The notes under the pieces were generated by a model. That model searched no databases. It saw only the letters and a list, made by a program, of their open reading frames with translations, and had not been told where the DNA came from. From Shinella sp. (GTDB lineage: Bacteria > Pseudomonadota > Alphaproteobacteria > Rhizobiales > Rhizobiaceae), in the NCBI GenBank assembly GCA_003248775.1, contig QFQX01000022.1:1-64000 (forward strand): a DNA stretch of 64,000 nucleotides. Reading direction: 5' to 3'. A program made the position numbers and the translations under genes. Below are positions 15,825 to 25,310 of this stretch, one piece after another. The stretch's first letter is position 1. The number at the start of each line of letters is the position of its first letter.

Positions 15825-17018
15825 ATGGACAAATTGCCTGTCACTGTTCTCTCCGGCTTTCTCGGAGCGGGCAAGACAACCCTGCTCAACCACGTTCTTT
15901 CCAATCGAAGCGGTCTGCGTGTTGCGGTGATCGTCAACGATATGAGTGAAGTGAACATCGATGCGGCACTGGTGCGCGATGGAGACGCCGCCCTTTCCCG
16001 GACGGAAGAGCAACTGGTCGAGATGACCAACGGCTGCATCTGTTGCACGCTTCGCGACGATCTGCTGCGCGAAGTGCGGGATCTCGCCGTGCAGGGCCGG
16101 TTCGACTATCTGCTGATCGAGGCGACCGGTATAGCCGAGCCGCTTCCCATCGCCACCACCTTCGAATTTCGCGATGACAATGGACAGAGCCTGTCCGATG
16201 TCGCGCAGCTCGACACCATGGTGACCGTGGTCGATGCTGCAAACCTGCTGAACGACTATTCCTCCTCCGATTTTCTCGAGGACCGGGGAGAAACGGCGGG
16301 CGATGGCGACAATCGCGCACTCGTCGACCTGCTGGTCGAGCAGATCGAATTTGCCGATGTCGTCGTGCTCAACAAGATCGGAACCGCGACACCGGAACAG
16401 CGCGACGCCGCGCTCAAGATCATCGCCGGCCTCAACCCGGACGCGCGCGTGATCGAGACGGATTTCGGCGCCGTCGCACCGCGCGATATCCTTGGGACCG
16501 GCCTGTTTGACATCGACAAGGCGGAAACCCATCCGCTCTGGTTCAAGGAACTGAACGGCTTCAAGGATCATGTGCCGGAGACGGAGGAATATGGCATCCG
16601 CTCCTTCGTCTACAAGGCGCGCCAGCCGCTCGATCCCTCGAAATTTCAGGCGTTCATCGACCGTGCCTGGCCGGGCGTCATCCGGGCCAAGGGTTTTTTC
16701 TGGCTGGCGACGCGGCCGCATCAGGTGGGTGCAATCAGTCAGGCGGGGGCTCTGGTCCGCACCGGCCGCATGGGCCTCTGGTGGGCGTCGGTGCCGCGCG
16801 AACGCTGGCCTGATGATGCCGGGTTCCGGCGCGCCATGGCGCCCTATCTCGATCCGGAATGGGGCGACCGCCGGCAGGAGATCGTGTTCATCGGCGCCGA
16901 TCCCATGGATGAGCGGCGGATAACGGCGGAACTCGACGCCTGCCTTGTACCGGCGGAGAATTTCACGCCATCGGCCTGGAGCAAGCTGCCGGATCCCTTC
17001 GCCTCCTGGACGCATTAA
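15825..17018 (+). CDS. COG0523 zinc-related GTPase metallochaperone (CobW/ZigA-like)
   Basis: 397-residue G3E GTPase. Walker A GFLGAGKTT (11-19) and the hallmark metal motif CICC (C71, C73, C74) are present; the usual NKxD is NKIG. A C-terminal CobW_C domain follows (about 275-390). Zur-regulated members (ZigA, ZagA, YeiR) are thought to deliver zinc to client enzymes during zinc starvation. The Zur-like palindrome 17 bp upstream and the znuABC neighbours support that role over cobalamin or nitrile hydratase metallochaperones. It is read from its own promoter, since a terminator separates it from znuA. Confidence 0.9.
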   Translation: MDKLPVTVLSGFLGAGKTTLLNHVLSNRSGLRVAVIVNDMSEVNIDAALVRDGDAALSRTEEQLVEMTNGCICCTLRDDLLREVRDLAVQGRFDYLLIEATGIAEPLPIATTFEFRDDNGQSLSDVAQLDTMVTVVDAANLLNDYSSSDFLEDRGETAGDGDNRALVDLLVEQIEFADVVVLNKIGTATPEQRDAALKIIAGLNPDARVIETDFGAVAPRDILGTGLFDIDKAETHPLWFKELNGFKDHVPETEEYGIRSFVYKARQPLDPSKFQAFIDRAWPGVIRAKGFFWLATRPHQVGAISQAGALVRTGRMGLWWASVPRERWPDDAGFRRAMAPYLDPEWGDRRQEIVFIGADPMDERRITAELDACLVPAENFTPSAWSKLPDPFASWTH

Positions 17019-17076
17019 ATACATATTCCCATTTTGAGAGATCCGGACCGATGTCGCGCATGGCGTCGGTCGGGAA

Positions 17077-17115
17077 GGACCTGCCGGTTTGGAAAAGGCA
17101 GCCGCCGGCAGGTCC
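17077..17115. repeat. Inverted repeat between convergent genes
   Basis: GGACCTGCCGG (17077-17087) and CCGGCAGGTCC (17105-17115) are perfect 11-base arms with a 17-base loop. It lies between the convergent stops of the COG0523 gene and lpxB. No T-run follows on either strand, so a terminator function is possible but not clear. Confidence 0.5.
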
Positions 17116-17140
17116 ACACCCGTTTCGAGCGGGAAACGCC

Positions 17141-18328
17141 TCAGACGTTTTTGGGAAGAACGCCCTTGTCACGCAGGAGATCGAGGACGATCCGCGCGCC
17201 CTCTTCGCCGGCGGGACGTTCCGTCGCCAGCCGCTGCCATGCGAGATCGAAACCGGAGAGCATCGCCTGCCGCTCGAGCGTGTCGGCAGCAAGCCTTTCC
17301 GCCATGCGCAGGAGATTGCCCGGCCGCACATAGTCGTTCAGATATTCCGGCACGATCGGATAATCGGCGATCAGATTGGGAAGCGCCCCGGTCCAGATCT
17401 TGATGCGGTGGCTGATGAGCTTCATCAGCCAGTCGGTCTTGTAGGTGGACACCACGGGCACTGTCGCCAGCGCCAGTTCCAGGATCACAGTGCCGGAAGC
17501 AGCAATCGCTGCGTCGGCCTCGGCAAAGGCCTGCCATTTCGCATCCTCACCGATGAGAACCTCGGGCTTCAGAGCCCAGTCGGCGATCATCTGGCGCACG
17601 CGCGCTTCCTGGCGCGGAACGGTTGGCATGAGAAACCGGCTGGGGCCGTTTCTCTCTGTAAACTCGATCATCGCCTGCCCATAGACCGGCAGAAGCGCCG
17701 AGATCTCCGCCCCACGCGAACCGGGAAGCAGCATGATCGTTTTCTGCTCGTCGGCCCGTCTCGGCAGCTTTCGAGCGCGCGCCGCGCGCGTCTCCAGCAG
17801 CCTTGCATTGGTCGTGAGACGATGGCCGACGAAATGGGTTGTGGGACCACCGAGGCGACGCATTACCTCCGGCTCGAAGGGCAGGACGGCCAGCACCGCG
17901 TCTACATAGTCGAGCATCGCCTTGGCGCGATATTCCTTCCATGCCCAGACGCTGGGGCAAACGTAATTCACCACAGGCAGAGCAGGTAGAGCCTTGCGAA
18001 CCCTTTTTGCCACGCGATGGGTGAAATCGGGACTGTCCACGATCAACATAACGTCCGGGCGAGCCTCGACGATGGCCTTCGCCGTCTGACGGATCAGCGA
18101 GAGGAAGCGCGGCAGGCGCGCAAGCACCTGGGTGAGTCCCATGACGGAAAGCTCGGAAAAATCGAAAAGGGAACGCAGGCCTTCGCGCTCGAGCGCCTCG
18201 CCACCCACACCGACGAGTTCGACCGGTCCGCCATGGCGCTGTTTCAGCGCTGCGATCAGGTCCCCGCCCAGAAGATCACCAGAGACTTCACCGGCGATGA
18301 CAGCAATCTTCAGCGGACGGTCACTCAC
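17141..18328 (-). CDS. lpxB: Lipid-A-disaccharide synthase
   Basis: Joins UDP-2,3-diacylglucosamine to lipid X to form the lipid A disaccharide at the inner face of the inner membrane. 395 residues of the GT19 family, with the opening IAVIAGEVSGDLLGG loop and the LPGSRGAEISALLP nucleotide-sugar motif. It starts with GTG at 18328, overlapping the lpxI stop by 4 bases, which is typical translational coupling. Last gene of the lipid A gene run; its convergent neighbour is the zinc GTPase gene. Confidence 0.95.
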   Translation of the reverse strand: MSDRPLKIAVIAGEVSGDLLGGDLIAALKQRHGGPVELVGVGGEALEREGLRSLFDFSELSVMGLTQVLARLPRFLSLIRQTAKAIVEARPDVMLIVDSPDFTHRVAKRVRKALPALPVVNYVCPSVWAWKEYRAKAMLDYVDAVLAVLPFEPEVMRRLGGPTTHFVGHRLTTNARLLETRAARARKLPRRADEQKTIMLLPGSRGAEISALLPVYGQAMIEFTERNGPSRFLMPTVPRQEARVRQMIADWALKPEVLIGEDAKWQAFAEADAAIAASGTVILELALATVPVVSTYKTDWLMKLISHRIKIWTGALPNLIADYPIVPEYLNDYVRPGNLLRMAERLAADTLERQAMLSGFDLAWQRLATERPAGEEGARIVLDLLRDKGVLPKNV

Positions 18329-19200
18329 ATCACGCCTCCCGGCAAGCCGCGATCGATGCCAATCACGAAAAGACCCGCCTCGTTGGCAGCGGCAATCGTT
18401 GCCTCACGCTCGATCACCAGCGCCCTTCCGGCTTCGACAGCAACACCGGCAAGACCCGCCCGCTTCGCATTCTCCATGGTGGAACGACCGATCGACGGCA
18501 GGTCGGCACGGAGATCCTGCTGCGGCTTGCAGAGTTTGACCAGCACGCCTTTTCGACGCTGGGAAATCCGGCCTTCGCTCCTGAGGTGCGCGACGCGCGC
18601 AAGCATGGCATCTGTTCCCTCGACACCCTCGAGCGCCACGATACGGCCACCAACGGTGACTGCGCCCTGCCCGACATCAAGCCGACCAAGCGCTTCCGCA
18701 GCCTCAGCCCCCTTGGCGATGTCACGCAGATCGTCCTCGTTTGGCGTTACGGCCCCAAGCGGACCGGTGGACGCCAGAAGATCGGGAGCTATGTCCTGAA
18801 CGCCGATGACATGACACCCCTGCCCCTCAATCAGCGAAATCACCATCTTGAGGACGGCATCGTCTCCGCCGGCAAGCAGCGTCTTCAGCGCCATAGGCAA
18901 CTTCATCAACGCCTTCAGGTTGACATGAATTTCGCGAAAGCCCGGACGGCGCTTGACGCCGCCGGAAAGCACGACACGGCCGATATCGTGGCGGCGAAAA
19001 AGCGTGGACAAGCCAGCAACATCGCCGACACCCACCACGGCATTGTCAAAATCCTGCCATTGCTGATCGGCTTCGTCCTTCAGGCGCAGAATGAAGGGAT
19101 TCTCGCCGGACCGCCGGGCGGCTTCAGCGACATAAAGCGGCAAAAGGCCGCTTCCGGCAACGATCGCCAGACGACCCGTTCCTGCCTTGGCCGGCGCCAT
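18325..19200 (-). CDS. lpxI: UDP-2,3-diacylglucosamine diphosphatase LpxI
   Basis: Hydrolyses UDP-2,3-diacyl-GlcN to lipid X, using the unrelated LpxI (DUF1009) enzyme that replaces LpxH in alphaproteobacteria. 291 residues. The N-terminal LAIVAGSGLLPLYVAEAAR and the C-terminal GIDRGLPGG stretches match the family. It sits between lpxA and lpxB exactly as in other Rhizobiales, 3 bp after the lpxA stop and overlapping lpxB by 4 bases. Confidence 0.94.
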   Translation of the reverse strand: MAPAKAGTGRLAIVAGSGLLPLYVAEAARRSGENPFILRLKDEADQQWQDFDNAVVGVGDVAGLSTLFRRHDIGRVVLSGGVKRRPGFREIHVNLKALMKLPMALKTLLAGGDDAVLKMVISLIEGQGCHVIGVQDIAPDLLASTGPLGAVTPNEDDLRDIAKGAEAAEALGRLDVGQGAVTVGGRIVALEGVEGTDAMLARVAHLRSEGRISQRRKGVLVKLCKPQQDLRADLPSIGRSTMENAKRAGLAGVAVEAGRALVIEREATIAAANEAGLFVIGIDRGLPGGVM

Positions 19201-19203
19201 GCG

Positions 19204-20019
19204 TCAGCTCTTGCCGCGATTCGGGGAAGAAAGTGCCCTGTCGCTTTCGGCGGCGATGAAATCAAGGATCTCGATAACCTGCGGGCAATCGAGATATTCC
19301 TCGCGGATCGCTTCAGCGTTGACGCGGGCAGACCCCTCACCTTCGAAGATCTGCTTGAAGGCGCGGCGAACCTGATGGATCACCGACCGTTCGATGCCGG
19401 CTCGTGTCATGCCGACGACGTTCAGGCCGCCGAGAATGCCCGGGTTGCCGTTGAGCATGCCGTAGGGGATGACATCATAGCTGACCGCCGAGAGACCGCC
19501 GATAAAGGCCTGCCGGCCGATGCGGGTAAACTGGTGCACAGCCGAACCGCCGCCGAGGATGACGCGATCCTCGACCTTCACATGTCCGGCCAGCATCACG
19601 TTATTCGACAGGATGATGTGGTCTCCGAGAATGCAATCATGCGCCACATGGGAATTTGCGAGGAACAGGTTGTTGTTTCCAACCACCGTCTTGCCGCCGC
19701 CTTCGGCGGTGCCGGTGTTCATCGTCACGCCTTCGCGCATCGTGCAATTGTCGCCGATGGTCAGCGTCGTTTCCTCACCGGCGTGATGAACGCTCTGCGG
19801 ATCCCCGCCGATCACCGCACAGGGGAAAATCTTCGCATTGCGGCCGATCGTCGTCAGGCCGGTTACCGAGACATGCGAGATCAGTTCGCTGCCATCGCCA
19901 AGCGTCACCCGGGAACCGACACGGCAAAAAGGGCCGATCTTGACGTTCTCGCCAATCACGGCTCCGTCATCGACGACGGCAAGAGGATGAATGCTGGCGC
20001 TTGCGGCGATCATGCTCAT
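19204..20019 (-). CDS. lpxA: Acyl-ACP--UDP-N-acetylglucosamine O-acyltransferase
   Basis: First step of lipid A synthesis: transfers a hydroxyacyl chain from ACP to UDP-GlcNAc. 271 residues of hexapeptide repeats (about 10-190) and a helical C-terminal part. Family residues include HVAHDCILGD near the active-site His. The ATG at 20019 has AAGGAAG upstream and overlaps the fabZ stop by 4 bases; the frame stays open into fabZ but that is shadow sequence. Confidence 0.95.
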   Translation of the reverse strand: MSMIAASASIHPLAVVDDGAVIGENVKIGPFCRVGSRVTLGDGSELISHVSVTGLTTIGRNAKIFPCAVIGGDPQSVHHAGEETTLTIGDNCTMREGVTMNTGTAEGGGKTVVGNNNLFLANSHVAHDCILGDHIILSNNVMLAGHVKVEDRVILGGGSAVHQFTRIGRQAFIGGLSAVSYDVIPYGMLNGNPGILGGLNVVGMTRAGIERSVIHQVRRAFKQIFEGEGSARVNAEAIREEYLDCPQVIEILDFIAAESDRALSSPNRGKS

Positions 20020-20483
20020 TTGTCTTCCTTGCGCATGATCATCGCGCCGATGTCCGCTTCGGCGACCAGGGTGCCATCGACCTTGGCATCGCAATGGAAC
20101 TTCCAGATGTTGCCGCGCTGCTTCTGCTTCACCACATGGTATTCGACGCGATCACCCGGCACGACCGGACGACGGAAACGGGCATTGTCAATCGTCATGA
20201 AGTAGACGAGATTTCCGCCCTGCCCTTCCTTGCGCGCGCAAATCGCACCGGCCGTCTGGGCCATGCCCTCGATGAGCAAAACGCCTGGCATGATCGGAGA
20301 TTCCGGAAAATGACCGGTGAAATGCGGCTCGTTGGCCGTCACGTTCTTGATGCCGATTGCGGAATTGTCGCCGTCGATCTCGATGATCTTGTCCACCAGC
20401 AGGAAAGGATAGCGGTGGGGCAGATACTTCATGATCTGGAGGACATCGGCCGAACCCAGTTCCGTCTTAACGCCTTCAGTCAT
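20016..20483 (-). CDS. fabZ: 3-hydroxyacyl-ACP dehydratase FabZ
   Basis: Dehydrates 3-hydroxyacyl-ACP in fatty acid elongation and so competes with LpxA/LpxD for hydroxyacyl-ACP. 155 residues of hot-dog fold with the catalytic His58 (FTGHFPESPIMPG) and Glu72 (LLIEGMAQ). It overlaps lpxD by 8 bases upstream and lpxA by 4 bases downstream, a conserved arrangement that balances phospholipid and lipid A supply. Confidence 0.96.
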   Translation of the reverse strand: MTEGVKTELGSADVLQIMKYLPHRYPFLLVDKIIEIDGDNSAIGIKNVTANEPHFTGHFPESPIMPGVLLIEGMAQTAGAICARKEGQGGNLVYFMTIDNARFRRPVVPGDRVEYHVVKQKQRGNIWKFHCDAKVDGTLVAEADIGAMIMRKEDK

Positions 20484-21540
20484 TCTTGCCCTCCTTTTCC
20501 TTGTTACGGCTATCCGTGCGGCTCAGCATTTCGGCGACTTCGCGAAGGTAATCCTTCATAGGGCGCGCGGGCACCCCGCCATAACGTCCCCCCGGAGGCA
20601 CGTCCGACAGCACGCCGCTCATGGCGGCAATCTGCGCGCCATCGCCAATGGTGATATGCCCGTTAACCCCGCAGGCTCCGCCGAGCATGACGCCGTCGCC
20701 AATGCGCGTGCTGCCGGCTATACCGACCTGGCTGACAATGCCGCAATGGCGACCTATGCGAACATTGTGCCCGATCTGCACCAGATTATCGATCTTGGTT
20801 CCCTCGCCGATGACCGTATCGTCCATCGTGCCTCGGTCAATCGTCGTGTTCGCGCCAATCTCCACGTTGTCCTGGATGATAACGCGACCGACCTGCACGA
20901 TCTTGATCATGCCGCGCGGTCCCGGTGCATAGCCGAAGCCGTCCTGCCCAATACGGGCGCCATTGTGGATGATGACGTTGTTGCCGATCAGCGCCACCTG
21001 CACCGTGGCGCCAGCAGCGATCGTACAACCACGGCCAATACGTACGCCACGACCGATAACGGCGCCTGCGCCGATATGGCTGCCACTACCGATTTCGACA
21101 TCTGCACCGATGACCGCCATGGGCTCGATACGCACATCAGGCTCCAGCCTTGCTGAAGGATCAACGAAAGCCGCTGGCGAAATCGCCTCAGCCTCATTCA
21201 CCATCTCAACCGGTCGAAGACCCGACGGGAAAAGCAGACCGCCCGCCATGGCGAAAGCCATAGCCGGAGACGAACTCAGAAGTACCGGAATATGATCGGG
21301 AATAAGCGACCGTAGCGCCTTGTCGCAAATGATCGCCGAAGCCTCGCAAGTCTTCAGCTCTTCCTTGCTGCGGCGGGACAGAATGTAACAGATATCCCCT
21401 GCACGCGCACGATTAACAGGTGCGACCGACCGGATCATCCGATCGCCCGCACCCTGATCAAGAAGCTCCGCCCCCACATGAGCAGCGATCGACGCAAGCG
21501 CGATCCCCTCATGGGGCGGAAAGAAATGGTTGTGCTCCAT
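20476..21540 (-). CDS. lpxD: UDP-3-O-(3-hydroxyacyl)glucosamine N-acyltransferase
   Basis: Adds the N-linked hydroxyacyl chain in lipid A synthesis. 354 residues: an N-terminal uridine-binding domain (about 1-100) and a long run of hexapeptide repeats (about 105-310) with IDNLVQIGHNVRIGRHCGI, which carries the family catalytic His. ATG 21540 begins the conserved N terminus; upstream open sequence is not part of the gene. It lies 51 bp after bamA, the usual partner. Confidence 0.95.
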   Translation of the reverse strand: MEHNHFFPPHEGIALASIAAHVGAELLDQGAGDRMIRSVAPVNRARAGDICYILSRRSKEELKTCEASAIICDKALRSLIPDHIPVLLSSSPAMAFAMAGGLLFPSGLRPVEMVNEAEAISPAAFVDPSARLEPDVRIEPMAVIGADVEIGSGSHIGAGAVIGRGVRIGRGCTIAAGATVQVALIGNNVIIHNGARIGQDGFGYAPGPRGMIKIVQVGRVIIQDNVEIGANTTIDRGTMDDTVIGEGTKIDNLVQIGHNVRIGRHCGIVSQVGIAGSTRIGDGVMLGGACGVNGHITIGDGAQIAAMSGVLSDVPPGGRYGGVPARPMKDYLREVAEMLSRTDSRNKEKEGKND

Positions 21541-21591
21541 CAGCCAAAGCCCCAGAACGTTACGCTGCAAACAGCCCTTGGGCGACGGACC

Positions 21592-23955
21592 TTAGAACTG
21601 GTTCGCCATGCTGAAACGGAAGTTCTGAACTTCGTCGTAGTCTTCCTTGGCGACCGGAACCGCATAGTCGAATCGCAGCGGGCCGAAGGGCGACAGCCAG
21701 ACAATACCGGCGCCGACCGATGCACGGAGCGACATGTCGGTGCCGACAACTGTGGAGTTGCCGGTGCTGACGTCGTTACCGTAGAGCGTACCGGCATCCG
21801 CGAAGATCGCACCGCGCAGGTTGAGATCCTGTGGAACGAGCGGCATCGGGAAGCTGGCTTCGGCCGAAGCGGTAAAGTAGGTCGTGCCACCGAGTGCATC
21901 GCTACCCGCACGAGCGCCGATACCCTGGGTATCGAAGCCACGCAGTTCCTTGCCACCGATCTGGAACTGATCGAAGACGTTCAACTTGCCATCGGTTGCG
22001 ATGACATGACCGGCACTGGCCGAGACCGAACCGATAACGTCGAATTCATCCGACAGCGGGTGGAAGTAGCGGAACTTGCCGTAAACCTTGTAGTAGTCGG
22101 AGTCACCACCCAGACCCGCATATTCCTGCGTGAAGCTGGCGTAGATACCTTCGCGCGGCATAGTACGATCATCAAGCGTATTGTAGACGAACGAGTGACC
22201 GATGATCGACTGCTTCCAAGGGCTCTCCTCGATCAGATCGATATAAGGATCTGAAAGCGTATCGTCCGAGGTATGCGCAATACCGTCAGTACCGAAAGCA
22301 CCGTCTTCCTTATACTTGATCTGCTTGTAGGTATAACGAACCGTCGTGGCGAGATCTTCGGTGATCGGCGCGGTGACGCGGAAGGTAACACCCTGCTCCT
22401 CGTACTTGTAATCCGAATTGCTGCTCGTCTGGCTCTTGAACAGGTCAAAACCCGCAGCCAAGCGGTAGCCAAGGAAGTACGGCTCAGTGAACGAGAAGTT
22501 GTAGGTACGACTATCCTCAAAACCGCCACCGACGGCAAGACGAATAAACTGGCCGCGACCGAGGAAGTTCTTTTCCTCGATCGAAGCTTCCAGAACGAGG
22601 CCATTGCCACCGACCGAATAGCCAGCACCGATACCGAACGAACCAGTCGGCTGATCTTCAACATCGACAACGAGAACGACACGGTCCGGAGCGGTGCCCT
22701 GCTGCGTCGAGATGTTCACGCTCGTGAAGTAGCCAAGAGCCTCAAGGCGACGCTTTGCACGCGTAATGGTTTCCTGATTGAAGGCATCACCTTCGGACAG
22801 ATCGAACTCGCGACGAATGACATAGTCACGCGTACGGGTGTTACCGCGAATTTCAATACGCTCGACATAGGCGCGCTCGCCCTGATCGACGAGATAGGTC
22901 ACGCCGATGGTATTATTGCCGAAGTTGCGATCACCGCGCGGAACGACGCGGGCAAAGGGATAACCCTTGGCTGCAACGCGCTGGGAAATCGCCTCCATGG
23001 ACTTCTGAACGTCCTTGGCGCTGTAGGTGTTGCCGGCACGGGTTTCGAGAAGCCCCTGCAGTTCAGCGCCATCCACACCCTCGACCGTCGATTCGACCTT
23101 CACGTCGCCGAACTTGTAGCGCTCGCCTTCATCAACGGTGATCGTGATAGTGTATTCGTTTCCAGCCTCGTTCAACGAAACGTCAGAAGATACGACGCGG
23201 AAGTCTGCATAGCCGTGATTGTAGTAGAACTGGCGCAGCGCTTCTTCGTCAGCACGCAGCTTATCCTCGTTGTAAACATCCTTACGCGTCAGGAACGACA
23301 GCATGCCGGACTGCTTGGTCTGAATGACCGACTGCAGACGACCGTCACCATAGGCGTTATTGCCAACGAAATTGATCTTCGCGATCTTCGTACGTTCACC
23401 TTCATTGACCACGAAAGCAACGTTTACGCGACCTTCAGCGACAGGGACAACCTGGGTCGTCACTTCGACATCGCTACGGCCGATGCCGGCATAGGCCTCC
23501 TTGATGCGGGAAATGTCGGCAGCAGCAAGAGCTTCGCTGTAAGGACCCATCGGCTGCGTCTGGACGATACCGCGCAGCTTGTCATCCTTGATCTTGCGGT
23601 TTCCATTGAAGACCACCTGATTGATCAGCTGGGCTTCCGAAACGCTGACCACGAGCGTACTTCCGGAAACGGAAATGCGAACGTCGGAGAAGAAGCCGGT
23701 CGCATAGAGCTGTTTGACGGATTCATCGATATCCGCGTTCGAGAAGCTCTGACCCGGCTTGATTGAGATATTCGAGCGCACAGCCTCAGGGCTGACCCGC
23801 TGGACGCCCTTGACCTCGATACGCTGGATCACGGCAGCCTGGGCCGCAACGGCCGATGCAAGGACAGCTACACCTGCGCCCGAAGAAACAACACCAGCAG
23901 ACAGCGCGACCGCCGATACTGCGTTCAAAAATCTTGAACCAGCCTTCATGTGCAT
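21592..23955 (-). CDS. bamA: Outer membrane protein assembly factor BamA
   Basis: Central channel of the BAM complex that inserts beta-barrel proteins into the outer membrane. 787 residues: a signal peptide (to about 42), five POTRA domains (about 43-440, beginning IQRIEVKGVQRVSPEAV), and a C-terminal 16-strand barrel ending in Phe (RFSMANQF), the outer-membrane sorting signal. ATG 23955 is chosen because GGAAGAAGG lies 6 bases upstream; a TTG two codons earlier and an ATG two codons later are alternatives. It follows rseP on the same strand. Confidence 0.96.
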   Translation of the reverse strand: MHMKAGSRFLNAVSAVALSAGVVSSGAGVAVLASAVAAQAAVIQRIEVKGVQRVSPEAVRSNISIKPGQSFSNADIDESVKQLYATGFFSDVRISVSGSTLVVSVSEAQLINQVVFNGNRKIKDDKLRGIVQTQPMGPYSEALAAADISRIKEAYAGIGRSDVEVTTQVVPVAEGRVNVAFVVNEGERTKIAKINFVGNNAYGDGRLQSVIQTKQSGMLSFLTRKDVYNEDKLRADEEALRQFYYNHGYADFRVVSSDVSLNEAGNEYTITITVDEGERYKFGDVKVESTVEGVDGAELQGLLETRAGNTYSAKDVQKSMEAISQRVAAKGYPFARVVPRGDRNFGNNTIGVTYLVDQGERAYVERIEIRGNTRTRDYVIRREFDLSEGDAFNQETITRAKRRLEALGYFTSVNISTQQGTAPDRVVLVVDVEDQPTGSFGIGAGYSVGGNGLVLEASIEEKNFLGRGQFIRLAVGGGFEDSRTYNFSFTEPYFLGYRLAAGFDLFKSQTSSNSDYKYEEQGVTFRVTAPITEDLATTVRYTYKQIKYKEDGAFGTDGIAHTSDDTLSDPYIDLIEESPWKQSIIGHSFVYNTLDDRTMPREGIYASFTQEYAGLGGDSDYYKVYGKFRYFHPLSDEFDVIGSVSASAGHVIATDGKLNVFDQFQIGGKELRGFDTQGIGARAGSDALGGTTYFTASAEASFPMPLVPQDLNLRGAIFADAGTLYGNDVSTGNSTVVGTDMSLRASVGAGIVWLSPFGPLRFDYAVPVAKEDYDEVQNFRFSMANQF

Positions 23956-24142
23956 TCTCAACCTTCTTCCATTGTCCCGAAGCCGTACTCCGACTCCGGC
24001 CCGTGTGTGGTTTTACCGGGTTTTACCCTACAAGCAAGGGCGGACGTTAATTTCTATTTACTTCGTTTCCATGCGTGGCCCAATCGCCACTATCAGTTTG
24101 AAACATCGTAAACAAATCCCTACAAAATCGCCGGCGCAACCC

Positions 24143-25279
24143 TCAGCCAATCAGCCTGCTGATGTCGTTCCAGGTTGCAAACACCATCAGCGACACGATC
24201 ATCGCCAGTCCTATGCGGAAGGCGATCTCCTGTGCATTGGGGCCTACCGGTTTCCCGCGCAACGCTTCAAGCGCGTAGAGGAGGAGATGGCCGCCGTCAA
24301 GGACCGGAATTGGCATCAAATTCAGAAGTCCAAGGGAAACGGACAAAACAGCCGCCAGATTGACGAGAGCGACAATGCCCAGGGTCGCCATCTGACCGGA
24401 CGCCTGAACGACCCTCACTGGACCTCCGAGCTGGTCGGCATTCATGCGTCCAGCGATTAGATTCGACAGGTAGTCGACCGTTCCGGTGACGATATGCCAC
24501 GTCTGACGAGCACCCTCACCCACGGCTTGCAGCGGCGTCAGTTCAACAATCCGGAAATTGCCAGACTGCTGGTTGGTGACGATACCGATCTGGCCGACTT
24601 CCATCTTGTTACCAAAGCGATCGGCCGTTTCCACCCTTCGCGGCGTCATGTTGAGACCGAGCTCGCTTCCGTCGCGACGAACGGTCACGACGACAGGAAT
24701 CTCGGGGCGCATGCTGATATAGCGGACCACATCATCGAAGGTTTCGACCGCCTCACCGTCCAACGCCACCAGAACGTCGCCCGCCTGCACGCCAGCCTCG
24801 GCGGCAGCGCTGCCCGCCTTGACTTCGGCCACAACGGGATCCGCGACAGGCTTGCCCATCGTTCCAAAGAGGACGGCGAAGATGGCGATTGCCAGAACAA
24901 AATTCGCAATTGGACCCGCGGCGACCGTGACGGCTCTTTTCCACAGCTTGGCGCCGGCGAGTGTCTGGGCCTTTTCCTCGGGTGTCAGTTCCTCCAGTTC
25001 CGCGCCATCCGGCCGGCTTGCGGCATCGGCATCGCCGAAGAACCGGACATAACCTCCAAGCGGAATAGCCGAGATTTTCCAGCGGGTTCCGTGACCATCG
25101 GTGAAGCCGACCAATTCGGGGCCGAAGCCTACGGAAAAGGCGAGCACGCGAATGCCCGAGAGGCGCCCGGCGAGATAGTGACCGAGCTCATGCACGAAAA
25201 CGAGCAGGGAAAGGACGATCACGTAAGGCAGGATGTAGCCGACGAGAAAGCCGAAAAATGCGGTAATATGATCCATCAT
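24143..25279 (-). CDS. rseP: RIP metalloprotease RseP (site-2 protease family)
   Basis: Inner-membrane zinc protease that cleaves transmembrane segments of regulators or signal peptide remnants. The HELGH zinc motif is at residues 30-34 in the first membrane segment, a single PDZ domain covers about 130-210, and the LNLMPIPVLDGG motif lies near 322. Three or four membrane segments and 378 residues fit the family; E. coli RseP has two PDZ domains. It sits between cdsA and bamA as in most proteobacteria. Confidence 0.95.
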   Translation of the reverse strand: MMDHITAFFGFLVGYILPYVIVLSLLVFVHELGHYLAGRLSGIRVLAFSVGFGPELVGFTDGHGTRWKISAIPLGGYVRFFGDADAASRPDGAELEELTPEEKAQTLAGAKLWKRAVTVAAGPIANFVLAIAIFAVLFGTMGKPVADPVVAEVKAGSAAAEAGVQAGDVLVALDGEAVETFDDVVRYISMRPEIPVVVTVRRDGSELGLNMTPRRVETADRFGNKMEVGQIGIVTNQQSGNFRIVELTPLQAVGEGARQTWHIVTGTVDYLSNLIAGRMNADQLGGPVRVVQASGQMATLGIVALVNLAAVLSVSLGLLNLMPIPVLDGGHLLLYALEALRGKPVGPNAQEIAFRIGLAMIVSLMVFATWNDISRLIG

Positions 25280-25310
25280 CCCATTCCGTTTAGGGCGCTT
25301 CCCGCTCTTG

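Noticed and set aside
18586..20205. 539-codon plus-strand frame opposite lpxI, lpxA and fabZ
   Set aside because: It spans three real minus-strand genes and has no domain of its own.
22273..23766. 497-codon plus-strand frame opposite bamA
   Set aside because: Shadow of bamA, which has signal peptide, POTRA and barrel features.
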